From Luteitalea sp. (GTDB lineage Bacteria > Acidobacteriota > Vicinamibacteria > Vicinamibacterales > Vicinamibacteraceae), in assembly GCA_009377495.1 (NCBI GenBank), contig WHTZ01000002.1, forward strand, positions 1-64,000: 64,000 nt of DNA, given 5' to 3'. The stretch's first letter is position 1, and each line of letters begins with the position of its first letter. The notes beneath the pieces are model-generated. The model saw only the letters and a list, made by a program, of their open reading frames with translations, made no database searches and had not been told where the DNA came from. A program made the position numbers and the translations under genes. Below are positions 6,821 through 15,536 of this stretch, in pieces.

Positions 6821-9511
6821 ATGAATCTCCACGATCTGTTGTTGCGCATGCGCGCGTTGGTGGCTCCGCGCCGCGTCGAACGCGAGCTCGACGAGGAGCT
6901 GGCCTTTCACATCGAACGCGAGACGCAGAAGCACGTCGCCAATGGTCTGAGCCCCGCCGAAGCACGTACGCGGGCGCTCGCGCGCTTCGGCTCGGTCCCA
7001 TTGGCCGCTGACCAGTGTCGCGACGCTCGTGGCATCGGTGTCGTCGATGACCTGACACGCGACATCCTGTACGCGTTCCGGACGTTCCGCCGCGCTCCAC
7101 TCGCCGCGCTCACCATCGTCGCGACGATAGCCCTCGGCCTCGGGCTGGTTGCTGCGGTCTTCACGTTCTACAACGACTGGTTCCTTCGCGTCGATGCGGT
7201 GCACAAGCCTGGCGAGCTGTTCGCCGTTGAGCGGCCGACAGGTTCTGGCGCGGATTCGTCGGTGCCGTTCACGCGCGCTGAATATGAGGCGCTGCGCCGC
7301 GAGACGAGCGTGTTTACCGATGTCGTTGCCATGGTGCGCGGCATCGAAACGCGCATCGAGGGCCGCCCGGCGAGTCCCATCCTGGTGACCGGGAACTTCT
7401 TCCAGGTGCTGGGCGTCCAGGCAGCGTTGGGGCGCACGTTCACGCCCGCTGACGACGAGCCGTCTGCCGGCCGGCGGATCGTGTTCAGTCATAGGGGTTG
7501 GATCAAGTTCCTCGCAGGCGACCCGACGGTGATCGGCCGTAGCCTGCCAGTCAACGGCGTGCCGTGCGAGGTCGTCGGCGTCATGCCAGAAGACTTTCGC
7601 GGGCTGGGCATTGGCTCGCCCGACTACTGGGCGCCGCTGGCACTCGCGCGGGAGCTTCGCCAGACCGACGCGGGCCGCGAGGACGACATGCCTGTCGACG
7701 ACGTCGTGGGGCGGCTTAGGCCCGGGGTCTCGCCGGAGCAGGCGACGGCCGGGCTCAGCGTGTGGGCGTCGGGACGAACCAACCTGAAAACGGCCGGCGA
7801 TCGCCCCGCGCCCATCAGGCTGGAACCACGGGACGGTACGCTCTCAGCCGACTGGCTGGAGGTTCTCGCAGTGTCCTCGCCGATGTTCTTCGCGTTCGGG
7901 TTGATCCTGGCGATCGGCTGTGCGAACGTCGCCAACCTGCTGCTCGCGCGGGGTGTCTCGCGCCAGCGGGAGATTGGGATCAGGCTGTCGCTCGGCGCGT
8001 CACGCCGGCGAGTCATCCGGCAACTCCTGACGGAGAGCCTCATCCTTGCGCTCACATCTGCGGCATGCGGGTTCGCCGTTTCCCGGATATGCCTGCAAGG
8101 TGCACTGTACGCGGCGACCACCACGATGCCGGCGGAAGTCGCGGAAGCAGTGGACCTTGGTGTGCCATCTGCGGACTGGCGGGTGCTGGTGTTCCTGATT
8201 GCCGGCGCCATCGTCTCGACCGTGTCCTTCGGACTCGTGCCGGCGTTGCAGGCCACCCGCGTCGAGCTGATCCGCGCGAGTCGTGGCGAAGTCACGAGGG
8301 ACACGCGTCCAGGCCGCGCGCGACATGCCCTCATCGCCGTCCAGGTCGGCGCAGCGGCTCTCCTCCTGATCTGCGCCGCCGTGTTCCTGCGAAGTGCCTT
8401 TGCCGCCGCCCTGGTGGAGCCCGGCGTCCGGACGAGCGATACGCTCGCGGTTCCGATCGCCAACGAGCCTCGGCGCGCGGCGATCCTCCGTGAGGTGACG
8501 TCTCACCCGTCAGTGGCCGCCGTGGCAGCGGTGTGGCCTCTCGCGCAGGCGGAGGCTTCCGCCTTCGCCGAAGCAACGGCGGACGAGGCGGACGACTCCG
8601 CAGAACCGCGGAGAAGCGTGCAGGTCGACTACAAGTTCGTATCACCGGAATATTTCCAGCTGCTCGACATCGATCTACTACGAGGGCGCGGGTTCACGGA
8701 CGCGGAGCGCACGGCGGATGCCGGCGTGACGGTCGTCTCCGAAAGCGCCGCGCGGGCGCTCTGGCCGACGGGTGACGCCGTCGGGCAGGTCGTCCACATT
8801 CGGGCCGATCATCCGACAGACCTGCGGCGGCCCAGTGCGTTACTGGCTCCGTCCCGCGCCTACACCGTCATCGGCATTGCGCGAGATGTGGGCGGCGCAG
8901 CGATGTTCCAGTTCTTCTCCTTCTCGGGCGTGTACCTGCCGGTCGATCCACAAACCCCGGGGACTTCGCTGATGCTGCGTGTCCGCGGGGATCCCGGGCA
9001 GGCGCGCCTCGCGTTGCTTGATCGCCTCTTGCGGGTCGATCCGGCCTTGGACCACGAAGTCAGGACGATGCGGACCATGGCCGGCATGGGGGCCTATATC
9101 CTGCAGATCGTCTTCTGGGTGACGGTCGTACTCGGCGGGCTGGCGCTTGTGTTGACGGTGTCGGGCCTCTTCAGCGTGCTGTCTTATCTCGTCGAGCAGC
9201 GCACCAAGGAGATCGGCGTGCGCATGGCGCTTGGCGCGACGACACGAAACATCGGTGTACTGGTGTTGTCGCAATCGATCCGCCCGGTCGGCGTCGGTCT
9301 GGTGGCCGGCGGTGGACTGGCCGCAGGACTTGCGATCCTGCTGCTGTCGATGCCCGGCGCCTCGCAGATCGGCAGCACTGTCCAGGTCTTGGATCCTGTC
9401 GCGTACGCGGCCAGCCTGCTGGTCATCGTCACGACGTGCGCCCTAGCCGCGTCGGTTCCCGCCTTGCGTGCTGCCCGTCTCGATCCGATCGCCACGCTCC
9501 GGCAGGATTGA
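6821..9511 (+). CDS. ADOP-type ABC transporter permease (duplicated FtsX/MacB-like)
   Basis: An 896-residue permease of the acidobacterial duplicated orphan permease family. Residues 1-90 are the permease prefix domain (RRVERELDEELAFHIERETQ). Then follow TM1 (about 95-117), a MacB-like periplasmic domain, a three-TM FtsX domain (about 350-500, with the REIGIRLSLGASRRRVIRQL coupling motif), a further TM near 505-525, a second periplasmic domain, and a second FtsX domain (about 755-896, KEIGVRMALGATTRNIGVLV). No ATPase gene is adjacent, as the family name implies. It is probably co-transcribed with padR. An in-frame repeat-derived insert (AEASAFAEATADE) lies in the second periplasmic domain near residues 577-590. 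Substrate unknown. Confidence 0.93.
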   Translation: MNLHDLLLRMRALVAPRRVERELDEELAFHIERETQKHVANGLSPAEARTRALARFGSVPLAADQCRDARGIGVVDDLTRDILYAFRTFRRAPLAALTIVATIALGLGLVAAVFTFYNDWFLRVDAVHKPGELFAVERPTGSGADSSVPFTRAEYEALRRETSVFTDVVAMVRGIETRIEGRPASPILVTGNFFQVLGVQAALGRTFTPADDEPSAGRRIVFSHRGWIKFLAGDPTVIGRSLPVNGVPCEVVGVMPEDFRGLGIGSPDYWAPLALARELRQTDAGREDDMPVDDVVGRLRPGVSPEQATAGLSVWASGRTNLKTAGDRPAPIRLEPRDGTLSADWLEVLAVSSPMFFAFGLILAIGCANVANLLLARGVSRQREIGIRLSLGASRRRVIRQLLTESLILALTSAACGFAVSRICLQGALYAATTTMPAEVAEAVDLGVPSADWRVLVFLIAGAIVSTVSFGLVPALQATRVELIRASRGEVTRDTRPGRARHALIAVQVGAAALLLICAAVFLRSAFAAALVEPGVRTSDTLAVPIANEPRRAAILREVTSHPSVAAVAAVWPLAQAEASAFAEATADEADDSAEPRRSVQVDYKFVSPEYFQLLDIDLLRGRGFTDAERTADAGVTVVSESAARALWPTGDAVGQVVHIRADHPTDLRRPSALLAPSRAYTVIGIARDVGGAAMFQFFSFSGVYLPVDPQTPGTSLMLRVRGDPGQARLALLDRLLRVDPALDHEVRTMRTMAGMGAYILQIVFWVTVVLGGLALVLTVSGLFSVLSYLVEQRTKEIGVRMALGATTRNIGVLVLSQSIRPVGVGLVAGGGLAAGLAILLLSMPGASQIGSTVQVLDPVAYAASLLVIVTTCALAASVPALRAARLDPIATLRQD
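8549..8592. repeat. FAEATAD-type dispersed repeat inside the permease gene
   Basis: The segment starting GCGGAGGCTTCCGCCTTCGC keeps the permease frame and encodes AEASAFAEATADEADD. The same words (CTTCCGCCTTCGC, then GCTTCGGCGGA or similar) recur outside any gene at 54701-54764. From general knowledge, peptides like AFAEATAD or AFAKATAD occur as in-frame inserts in unrelated proteins of this group, where a short palindromic repeat has landed in coding DNA. Confidence 0.6.
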
Positions 9512-9810
9512 ACCGCCCATACCGCGATGACTGGCCGACGGCCCGCTCGTGTGCCGAGGCCGCTGCCGAACGCCGCACTGCCGGTTGAATGCGATAGGTA
9601 TCGAGTGACGTCGTAGGGTTCCGCGAAGTCCGCCGGGCTAGAATCAGTAGACGGTAGGCGACTTATCGTTCTTCTCTGACCGGCAGGCAACGGGGTAGAC
9701 TTTCGCTGAGCCGCGAGCTATCTGTCGTCCGGTTCGGTGTCAGCTCTGGTTAGACGGCGGCTTTGGCGCCGGAAAGCTCCCGCCTCTCGCGGCCGGAAGA
9801 GGCTGCTGTA
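9512..9810. other. Intergenic region upstream of the hydrolase gene
   Basis: About 300 bp between two same-strand genes. No gene is supported. A TTG at 9763 would extend the hydrolase by 16 residues, but that extension is not part of a signal peptide. A purine-rich GGAAGAGG near 9795-9802 is the likely ribosome-binding site of the GTG at 9811. Confidence 0.3.
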
Positions 9811-11085
9811 GTGAATCGCCACCTACCGTTGTCTCAGATCATCGTCGCAGCGATGCTCTTGATGTCGGGTCCTGCTCGGGCGCAAGACTCAACTACGATC
9901 GATCGCGCGAAGCAGGTTATGGATGCGATCGTCAAGGGGCAGTTCGAGGCCGTCACAGAAGAGTTCGACGCACAGATGGCCGCCGCGTTGCCGGCCCAGA
10001 AACTGCAGGAAGTCTGGAAGACCTTGCTTCAACAGACGGGCGCCTTCAAGTCGATTATCGATGAGCGGTCCCAGACGGCAGCTGGCGGCATTACTGCAGT
10101 GACGCTCGCTTGTCAGTGCGAACGAGGAGTTTTGAACGCGCTCGTCGCGTTCGACGTCGAGGCTCGGATCGCGGGGCTGCGGTTCGTGCCGCGTCCCGTC
10201 GCCGCCGCGCCCGCAGTGTCCCCACCGCCGGGCAGTCGGTTCAGCGAGCAGCCCGTCACGGTGGGAACTGGGCCGTTCGCGTTGCCAGGCACACTGTCGG
10301 TGCCGACCGATCGGGTGGTTGCGGCGATGGTGCTCGTGCATGGCTCAGGGCCACACGACCGTGACGGAACCGTCGGGCCCAACACGCCCCTAAGAGACCT
10401 GGCGTGGGGCCTCGCGAACCGACAGATTGCGGTCCTGCGCTATGAGAAACGCACCCGCGAGCATGGGGCGAAGGTGGCCTCGATTCCCAACCTGACCGTT
10501 CAAGTGGCGGTGATCGACGACGCCCTTGCCGCTGTTGTCGTGCTGAAGACGCACACCGCGCTGAACGCTCGCCCTGTGTTCGTGCTCGGTCACAGTCTTG
10601 GCGGCACGCTGGCGCCGCGCATCGCGCGGGCCGATCCGGACATTGCGGGCGTCGTGATCATGGCCGGCGCGGCCCTGCCCTTCTGGGATGTGGCACGCCG
10701 GCAGTTGGTGTACCTGGCGTCGCTTCAGCCAGGCAGCGGCGCGATCAGCGTGGACGACGGGCTCGCGACGTTGCGGCGTGCAGCGCCGGAGTCGTACTGG
10801 AAGGACCTCGAGGCGTACCGCCCGCTGGACGTGGCCGCTTCGCTGAAGATTCCCGTGCTCGTTCTACAGGGCGAGCGGGACTACCAGGTGACCACGGACA
10901 ACTTCGCCGCGTGGCAAGAAGCCCTTGGGGATCGCACGGCCACGTTCAAGCTGTACCCAACCCTGAATCACCTATTCCTGCCCGGCGAGGGCAAGAGCAC
11001 GCCGGCGGAGTACCAGAGGGCAGGCCACATCCCAGACGCCGTTATCGATGACATCGCGACCTGGCTCAAGGCGCGTGTGAACTAG
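9811..11085 (+). CDS. Secreted alpha/beta hydrolase with N-terminal DUF3887-like domain
   Basis: About 424 residues from the GTG at 9811, chosen because it is preceded by GGAAGAGG and starts a clean signal peptide (VNRHLPLSQIIVAAMLLMSG, then PARAQD). Residues about 25-110 resemble the DUF3887 domain that often precedes hydrolases. From about 130 on comes a dienelactone-hydrolase-like alpha/beta fold: oxyanion region VLVHGSGPHDRDG, nucleophile elbow GHSLGG, acid in VLQGERDYQVT, and the His in LYPTLNHLFLPG. This is a complete Ser-Asp-His set. The predicted location is periplasm or outside. Substrate unknown; probably an esterase. It is monocistronic in this window. Confidence 0.9.
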   Translation: MNRHLPLSQIIVAAMLLMSGPARAQDSTTIDRAKQVMDAIVKGQFEAVTEEFDAQMAAALPAQKLQEVWKTLLQQTGAFKSIIDERSQTAAGGITAVTLACQCERGVLNALVAFDVEARIAGLRFVPRPVAAAPAVSPPPGSRFSEQPVTVGTGPFALPGTLSVPTDRVVAAMVLVHGSGPHDRDGTVGPNTPLRDLAWGLANRQIAVLRYEKRTREHGAKVASIPNLTVQVAVIDDALAAVVVLKTHTALNARPVFVLGHSLGGTLAPRIARADPDIAGVVIMAGAALPFWDVARRQLVYLASLQPGSGAISVDDGLATLRRAAPESYWKDLEAYRPLDVAASLKIPVLVLQGERDYQVTTDNFAAWQEALGDRTATFKLYPTLNHLFLPGEGKSTPAEYQRAGHIPDAVIDDIATWLKARVN

Positions 11086-11458
11086 CGCGAGGCGGCAGGC
11101 GAGGCGCGAAGACACCCTCCAGTTCCAGGGCGCTGTCATCAGACGGCTCCATCCACTCATCCGGAATCTGTGAAGTCCCTCCGAGAACCGATCTCCCTGA
11201 TAGAACTGTCGCTACTTGGCGACCAGGAATAGTTGGATTACTCGCGATAGATGCCGTAGCGTTTTACGAACGCCCCGCTCCTGGTGTGCCTCTGACCTGG
11301 GACGGCCGTTTCGACGAAGTGAGCTCCATGAACGTGCGTACCGGCGCATCTTCCTGATTCTCTCGCCACGCCGCTCGACTCAACACCTCTACTCGGCGAA
11401 GGCAGCTGACCAGTGGGTTCGAACTCGCACAAATCTAGCCCACCAACTTCCTTCGGTC
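11086..11458. other. Intergenic region, no gene supported
   Basis: A spacer of about 370 bp between the converging hydrolase gene and the CSLREX gene. No gene is recognised. At 11413-11444 it holds a GGGTTCGAACT-containing segment that recurs as a direct repeat at 13289-13319 on the far side of the CSLREX gene. That segment looks like a tRNA T-arm, but no tRNA can be folded around it. Confidence 0.3.
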
Positions 11459-11489
11459 CTGATGGAAGGCGCCAGCCGCCTTCCATCAG
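11459..11489 (-). terminator. Terminator-like hairpin after the CSLREX gene
   Basis: CTGATGGAAGGC (11459-11470) and its exact reverse complement (11478-11489) make a perfect 12-bp stem with a 7-nt loop, 31 bp beyond the stop of the minus-strand gene. On the plus strand it is followed by only TTT, so it could serve either side; position favours the CSLREX gene. Confidence 0.55.
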
Positions 11490-11520
11490 TTTGCCGCCCG
11501 CTCTGAGCGCCGCCCGGCGC

Positions 11521-13005
11521 TCACGCGAAGCAGCGGAGCTCGCCCTGGACCTCGGTGATCGCGTCGAACAGGTCGGGCGCCGCCGGGCCCTGCGCGAAGT
11601 CGGGCGGCGGGAAGGCGCCGTCGGTGCGGTTGGCGGCGTCCTGCAGCTGGGTGCACGCGCCGTCGACGTCGGCCTGCTCGAGCAGAGCGCCTGCGGTGAG
11701 CAGCATGTTGCGCAGGGCGTTCAGCCGGCCCGCGGCCGAGCCGCCCGGCCCGGCGCCCACCAGCGTGCCCTCGGCGACCGCCTGATCGAACAGCTCGATC
11801 ACGTCGGCGATGGGGCGTGGCGCCTCCTGCATCAGCTCGAACGCGCCGATGTCGCAGTTGCCGTCGGGGAAGGGCTGCGGGCGATCCACCCCACGCTGGT
11901 CGGTCTCCACCGGCATACCGCCGATGTCGGTGCAGTCGGCGAGCGGGATCGCGTCGAGGGCCGGGTTGTCGGCGCTATCGACCAGGGCGATGGTCTGGGT
12001 CGGGCCGCCATTGTCGGCGAGCAGCGGACCGCCGTTCGCATCGGTCACCAGCACGTCGGCGACCGCGACGTTCTGCTGGTCGCCGGTGCCGGTGAAGCCG
12101 CACGACGTACCGCCCTCGAGGTTGAACCCCAGCGAGGTGATGGTGCCATCGCTGCGGTTAAAACAATTCGTGCCGGTGGTAGCCGTGTTGGCAACGATCG
12201 TGCTCTTGATCTCGGCCGTGCCGAAGCCGTTGTTGATACCGCCGCCGAAGGTCGCGCTGTTGCCGCTGATGGTGCTGTTGGTGACGGCCAGCCGGCTGTC
12301 GTCATTGAAGATGCCACCGCCGTCGGTCGCGCTGTTGCCGCTGATGGTGCTGCCCTCGACGACGGTCAGCCCGCCCAAGGGATTCGCGATGCCGCCGCCG
12401 GTGGTTGCGCTGTTGCCGCTGATGGTGCTGTTGGTGACGATCAGCATGCTGAAGAAATTGTTGATGCCGCCGCCGAGGACCGCGCTGTTGCCGCTGATGG
12501 TGCTGTTGGTGACGGTCAGCCTGCTGACGTCATTCGAGATGCCGCCGCCGACAGATACGTTGCCGCCGCCGGTGATCGCCAGCCCCTCCAGGTTCACGTT
12601 GGCGAAACTCTGGAGGCCGGCGATGCCGAAAACCCCCGAGTTGCCCTGGGCGTCGACCGTGATGTCCGGCGTGCCGTCGCCATCGACATCGCCGTCGATC
12701 GTGAGGTCGGGATCGCCCGTGTCGTCGGTGATCGAGAGCCGCTCCCCGCCCAGCAGGATCACGCGGTCGTCCGCCGCGAGGCCGAAGGTGATGGTGTCGG
12801 ACTCGCCGTTGGCATTGGCCGCCGCGATCGCCTCACGCAGCGTGCACTCCGCGGCGTCACACACGCCGTCGCCCGGGTCGGCATTGCTGTTGACGACGAA
12901 GTCCTCCGCCAGCGCGCTCGCCGGCAAGGTCAGGCTCGGCGCCACGAGCGCGCCGCCGAGCCGTCGCGTCATCGACGTTTTCATCAAAGGCGTTTGCGTC
13001 GTCAT
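11521..13005 (-). CDS. CSLREX/choice-of-anchor-Q right-handed beta-helix surface protein
   Basis: About 494 residues from the ATG at 13005, which has GGAGG 8 nt upstream. The N-terminus is a secretion signal (MTRRLGGALVAPSLTLPASA). Next comes the CSLREX-type region VCDAAECTLREAIAAANA, then a parallel beta-helix of imperfect repeats built on NSTISGNSA-x-x-GGGI-x-N, at least five copies around residues 140-270. The choice-of-anchor Q block follows (LADNGGPTQTIALVDSADNP, later CDIGAFE). The last 90 residues (ADVIELFDQAVAEGTLVGAG onward) are not recognised. Such proteins are exported surface or adhesin-like proteins. The gene stands alone, with a terminator hairpin behind it and direct repeats on both sides. 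Confidence 0.88.
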   Translation of the reverse strand: MTTQTPLMKTSMTRRLGGALVAPSLTLPASALAEDFVVNSNADPGDGVCDAAECTLREAIAAANANGESDTITFGLAADDRVILLGGERLSITDDTGDPDLTIDGDVDGDGTPDITVDAQGNSGVFGIAGLQSFANVNLEGLAITGGGNVSVGGGISNDVSRLTVTNSTISGNSAVLGGGINNFFSMLIVTNSTISGNSATTGGGIANPLGGLTVVEGSTISGNSATDGGGIFNDDSRLAVTNSTISGNSATFGGGINNGFGTAEIKSTIVANTATTGTNCFNRSDGTITSLGFNLEGGTSCGFTGTGDQQNVAVADVLVTDANGGPLLADNGGPTQTIALVDSADNPALDAIPLADCTDIGGMPVETDQRGVDRPQPFPDGNCDIGAFELMQEAPRPIADVIELFDQAVAEGTLVGAGPGGSAAGRLNALRNMLLTAGALLEQADVDGACTQLQDAANRTDGAFPPPDFAQGPAAPDLFDAITEVQGELRCFA

Positions 13006-13583
13006 GATCGTTCCTCCATCTTCCTGTCGTATCGACCGCCCGTTAGCGGCTATGTCGCCGCCCTCGCGCACAGGGCCTCCATCTCCGGCATGTGGTCGGG
13101 GAGCGCCTTCAGGCGCGCGCAGTGCTCGATCAGCCGCCCGGTGATCAGCCGCACCAGTCTTCAGAACGTTCGGCGGTGCAGGATCGAAGGGTTGGGCGTG
13201 GACGAATGTTTGGGTATGGTCACATTTTGAGTGTGATCATGGCAACAACAACAGCACGCGTCACGGTGACGCTCCTTCGGAACGGTCAGAGGGTTCGAAC
13301 TGGCCAAATCCGGCAGACCTCATCCGTGTTTCAGACACGCTCTTCCGCTCGACCGAGCGCCGATCCAGGCATTCAGCTGTTTCGCTTTTTCCGGAAAGAA
13401 GGTCGGCACCGTAGCGATAACTCGCCACTCGGCGACTAGGGAGTAATCCGACCGTGAGAAACGCATCGCCTTCGCCGTCGATTCGATTCCTCTGCGGCTT
13501 ACGAGCTCCAATCTGGTGATTCTAAACCTTGCAGCCAGCGTTGGCGTCTCCGCGCACGCGGGAGGCGTAGTAGCATCGACGCC
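13006..13583. other. Divergent intergenic region
   Basis: About 580 bp between the divergent CSLREX and VOC genes. It contains a dyad at 13217-13239 and the second copy of the GGGTTCGAACT direct repeat at 13289-13319. A frame starting MATTTARVTVTLLRNG at 13239 is short and unrecognised. No full gene is supported. Confidence 0.3.
13217..13239. promoter_or_regulatory. Possible operator dyad
   Basis: TGGTCACA (13217-13224) and TGTGATCA (13232-13239) form an inverted repeat, 7 of 8 pairs, around TTTTGAG, in the space between two divergent genes. The AT-rich centre and location suit a regulator-binding site. No regulator can be named. Confidence 0.25.
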
Positions 13584-13988
13584 ATGATCGAGTGGTTCGC
13601 CCGCCCCGTGCTTCACGTCTCGAGCGTCGAGGCCTCGCTCCTCTTCCATATGGACCGGCTGGGCTTCACGATCCCCTGGTGGTACGAGGAAGATGGCCGG
13701 GCGCGCGTTGCTCAGGTCGATCGCCGGAGCTGCGCCCTGATCCTCTCCGACCAGTGGCCGGAGAAGGTGGGCAAGGGTCTGATCTTCATTTCCCTGAACG
13801 TCGAGCCGGAGACGCGCGAGGCCGAGGTCGCGGCACTCGACGCGTTGCGCGCTGAACTCGAAGCCCGCGGTGTTGCCGTCAAGGAGGGCTACTGGGGCTA
13901 CAGGCTGCTGGTGGTCGAGGATCTCGACGGCAATCAGCTTTTCGTCCCTATCCGAACGAGCCGGCGTAACGAGAGAGGCGCGCCATGA
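13584..13988 (+). CDS. VOC family (glyoxalase superfamily) protein
   Basis: A 134-residue single-module VOC protein. It has the expected order: a first strand with conserved His (PVLHVSSVEASLLFHMDRLG), a 'fYed-G-ra-v' strand (WWYEEDGRARVAQVDRRS), a middle helix (EVAALDALRAELEARGV), and the final strand pair with EDLDGNQLFVPI. Members include lyases, dioxygenases and bleomycin or fosfomycin resistance proteins; the sequence does not decide between them. The ATG at 13584 follows GTAGCATCGACGCC with no strong ribosome-binding site. No operon partner. Confidence 0.85.
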   Translation: MIEWFARPVLHVSSVEASLLFHMDRLGFTIPWWYEEDGRARVAQVDRRSCALILSDQWPEKVGKGLIFISLNVEPETREAEVAALDALRAELEARGVAVKEGYWGYRLLVVEDLDGNQLFVPIRTSRRNERGAP

Positions 13989-14282
13989 CGGTGACCCGCC
14001 TGGAGACGTGAGCCTCCTCAGTGGCCGCGGCCGAACCCGCTGCTGCGCCCCTTGCGAACAACAGTCGCCATGCGCGGCGGTGGGTCTCCGAGTTCGGGAT
14101 GACGCCGCAACGCTCGCGAGCCTCGACGTGTCGCCGCCGACATCCGATCCGCTCCGCAAGATCCTGCGGGGACGCTGAACTCTTTCGTTTTTCGGGCGCT
14201 TGGTTCCGTAACGATATACGCCGTAGCGCAGACCGATTTCGAGTCCGGTCCCCCGGACGCCCCTCCGGCGCGGATCACTTCT

Positions 14283-14503
14283 ACCGCGGAAGTCCGCGCT
14301 GTCGCGGAAGCCATCGTGAGGGGTCGTCGACACGCCGTTCGGCAAGCGCCCGTTCCGCACGCATATCGATCCCTCTCAGGACGGCGCGGAGATCGTCAAC
14401 GGCGTCGCCGATAGAGTCCGTGCAGAGTTGTTCCGGCGCATCGGGCCTCGAGGATCTCCTTTCGCCGCGGAAGGTGTCAGAGCGCCTGGCTCAACGCGCG
14501 TGA
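14283..14503 (+). pseudogene. C-terminal remnant of a short-chain dehydrogenase (SDR), two frameshifts
   Basis: Three frames joined give an SDR-like C-terminus: STAEVRAVAEAIVR, then VVDTPFGKRPFRTHIDPSQD and GAEIVNGVADRVRAELFRRI, then GLEDLLSPRKVSERLAQRA and TGA at 14501-14503. The first frame change is near 14319-14324 (a G run) and the second near 14443-14447 (a run of G and C); both look like one extra base. The Rossmann core with the TGxxxGIG and YxxxK motifs is absent upstream, so only the tail survives. The gene is dead unless the assembly has errors here. Confidence 0.7.
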
Positions 14504-15061
14504 GCGTCATGACGAACGACAGATCGACACGAACCTGACTGGCTCGATTCAAGTCGCGCGCACCGCCTACCGCACCTGCGGGAGCAGGAGGCGGACCCAT
14601 CCTTCAGCCCATATTCTCCCTCGATGTTGATGTCGCACCCGGTGCAGGTTCAGCGTTTACGGTCCGCCGCCTTGGACGATCGGACGAGGGCCCAATGGGC
14701 CATGTTCGACTAGCCCTCCTCCTTCCGCACGGCTTGTGGATGGGACGGTCGGTCCCGGAGAAGCCCGCCCCAGTTCACAAACGCCAACGTCTCGCGGATG
14801 TAGCCACACGCTGCTGTCCGATAGGATCCGGTGCAGGTCGTTGGCGAACACCGTGAGTGCGACGTCGGGAAGGCCGTTCTTCCGGACGACGTGCACTGGA
14901 AACGCGCCGTGGGCCGTGTACAGCGCCGGGAGCGTTGCCGATGTGGGCGCTGTGTCTTGCCACTCCTGCGGGGCGGTGCCGTGGTGACAAGATGAGCCAC
15001 GTTCGGTCATTGCGGGACTCGTGGGGAAGGCTAATCGCGTGCCACCGACGATCTCCTGGAG
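14504..15061. other. Gene-poor stretch
   Basis: No supported gene. A minus-strand frame at 14657-15010 (containing VVRKNGLPDVALTVFANDLH) has a partly protein-like composition but no recognised family and Arg/Pro-rich flanks. I do not call it a gene. It may be another decayed fragment. Confidence 0.3.
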
Positions 15062-15517
15062 CTATTGCTTCTTGCGGGCTGCGCCGAGTCTGTCAGCGGA
15101 TTCTGGGACGAACGTTGTGTTGAAGAACTTGATTTTGCCGGCAGCGACGATGGCATCTTGCCTGACCTCCAAAGGAGATACACTGAGTTTCTGCCAGTCC
15201 TCGCGATGCACTTTGCCTGCCCACGACAGTTTGTTCCCCTGTGCCTGGCGGACTCCCGGCTCCTCCCGTTGTCGGCGGTTCACTTGGTCCTTCACCCAGG
15301 CGCTGATCTGTTCCTTGCCGATCAGGAGTCGTCCGCTGGACGTCACGACTATCGCATCGTCCGCAAACAATCGCAGCACGGCGTCAGCGTCGCCGGCGTC
15401 CAATGCGGCTTCACGAGCCTTCAGCACGTCCTCTGCCGCTGGGCTCTGCGCCCAGAGTGGGGGTGCAAGGCCGAGCGCGAGCGCCAGGATGAGAATCAGA
15501 TGCGCGCGAAACCTCAT
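15062..15517 (-). CDS. Secreted NTF2-like (SnoaL/DUF4440-type) protein
   Basis: A 151-residue protein with a clear signal peptide (MRFRAHLILILALALGLAPP then LWAQS). The rest matches the NTF2-like fold seen in DUF4440 proteins: first helix AAEDVLKAREAALDAGDADA, the VLRLFADDAIVVTSSGR strand, GKEQISAWVKDQV, then beta strands to the end (VRQDAIVAAGKIKFFNT). DUF4440 domains serve as ligand-binding or stress-related domains; no catalytic motif is visible. The ATG has AAGAGGAG 6 nt upstream. It lies 19 bp behind a tiny lipoprotein frame on the same strand and is probably co-transcribed with it. Confidence 0.82.
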   Translation of the reverse strand: MRFRAHLILILALALGLAPPLWAQSPAAEDVLKAREAALDAGDADAVLRLFADDAIVVTSSGRLLIGKEQISAWVKDQVNRRQREEPGVRQAQGNKLSWAGKVHREDWQKLSVSPLEVRQDAIVAAGKIKFFNTTFVPESADRLGAARKKQ

Positions 15518-15536
15518 GTGCGACTCCTCTTGATCA

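Noticed and set aside
11413-11447. tRNA- or tmRNA-like 3' end (GGGTTCGAACT ... CCACCA)
   Set aside because: Spacing from the T-loop to CCA does not fit, the T-stem does not pair, and no D or anticodon arm is found upstream.
11413-13230. Long plus-strand open frames (605 and 444 codons) opposite the CSLREX gene
   Set aside because: They are antisense to a gene with clear repeats and family motifs; their translations are low-complexity Arg/Ala/Val/Pro mixtures without a fold.
14657-15010. Minus-strand 117-codon frame
   Set aside because: A short stretch looks protein-like (VVRKNGLPDVALTVFANDLH), but both flanks are unstructured and no family is recognised.
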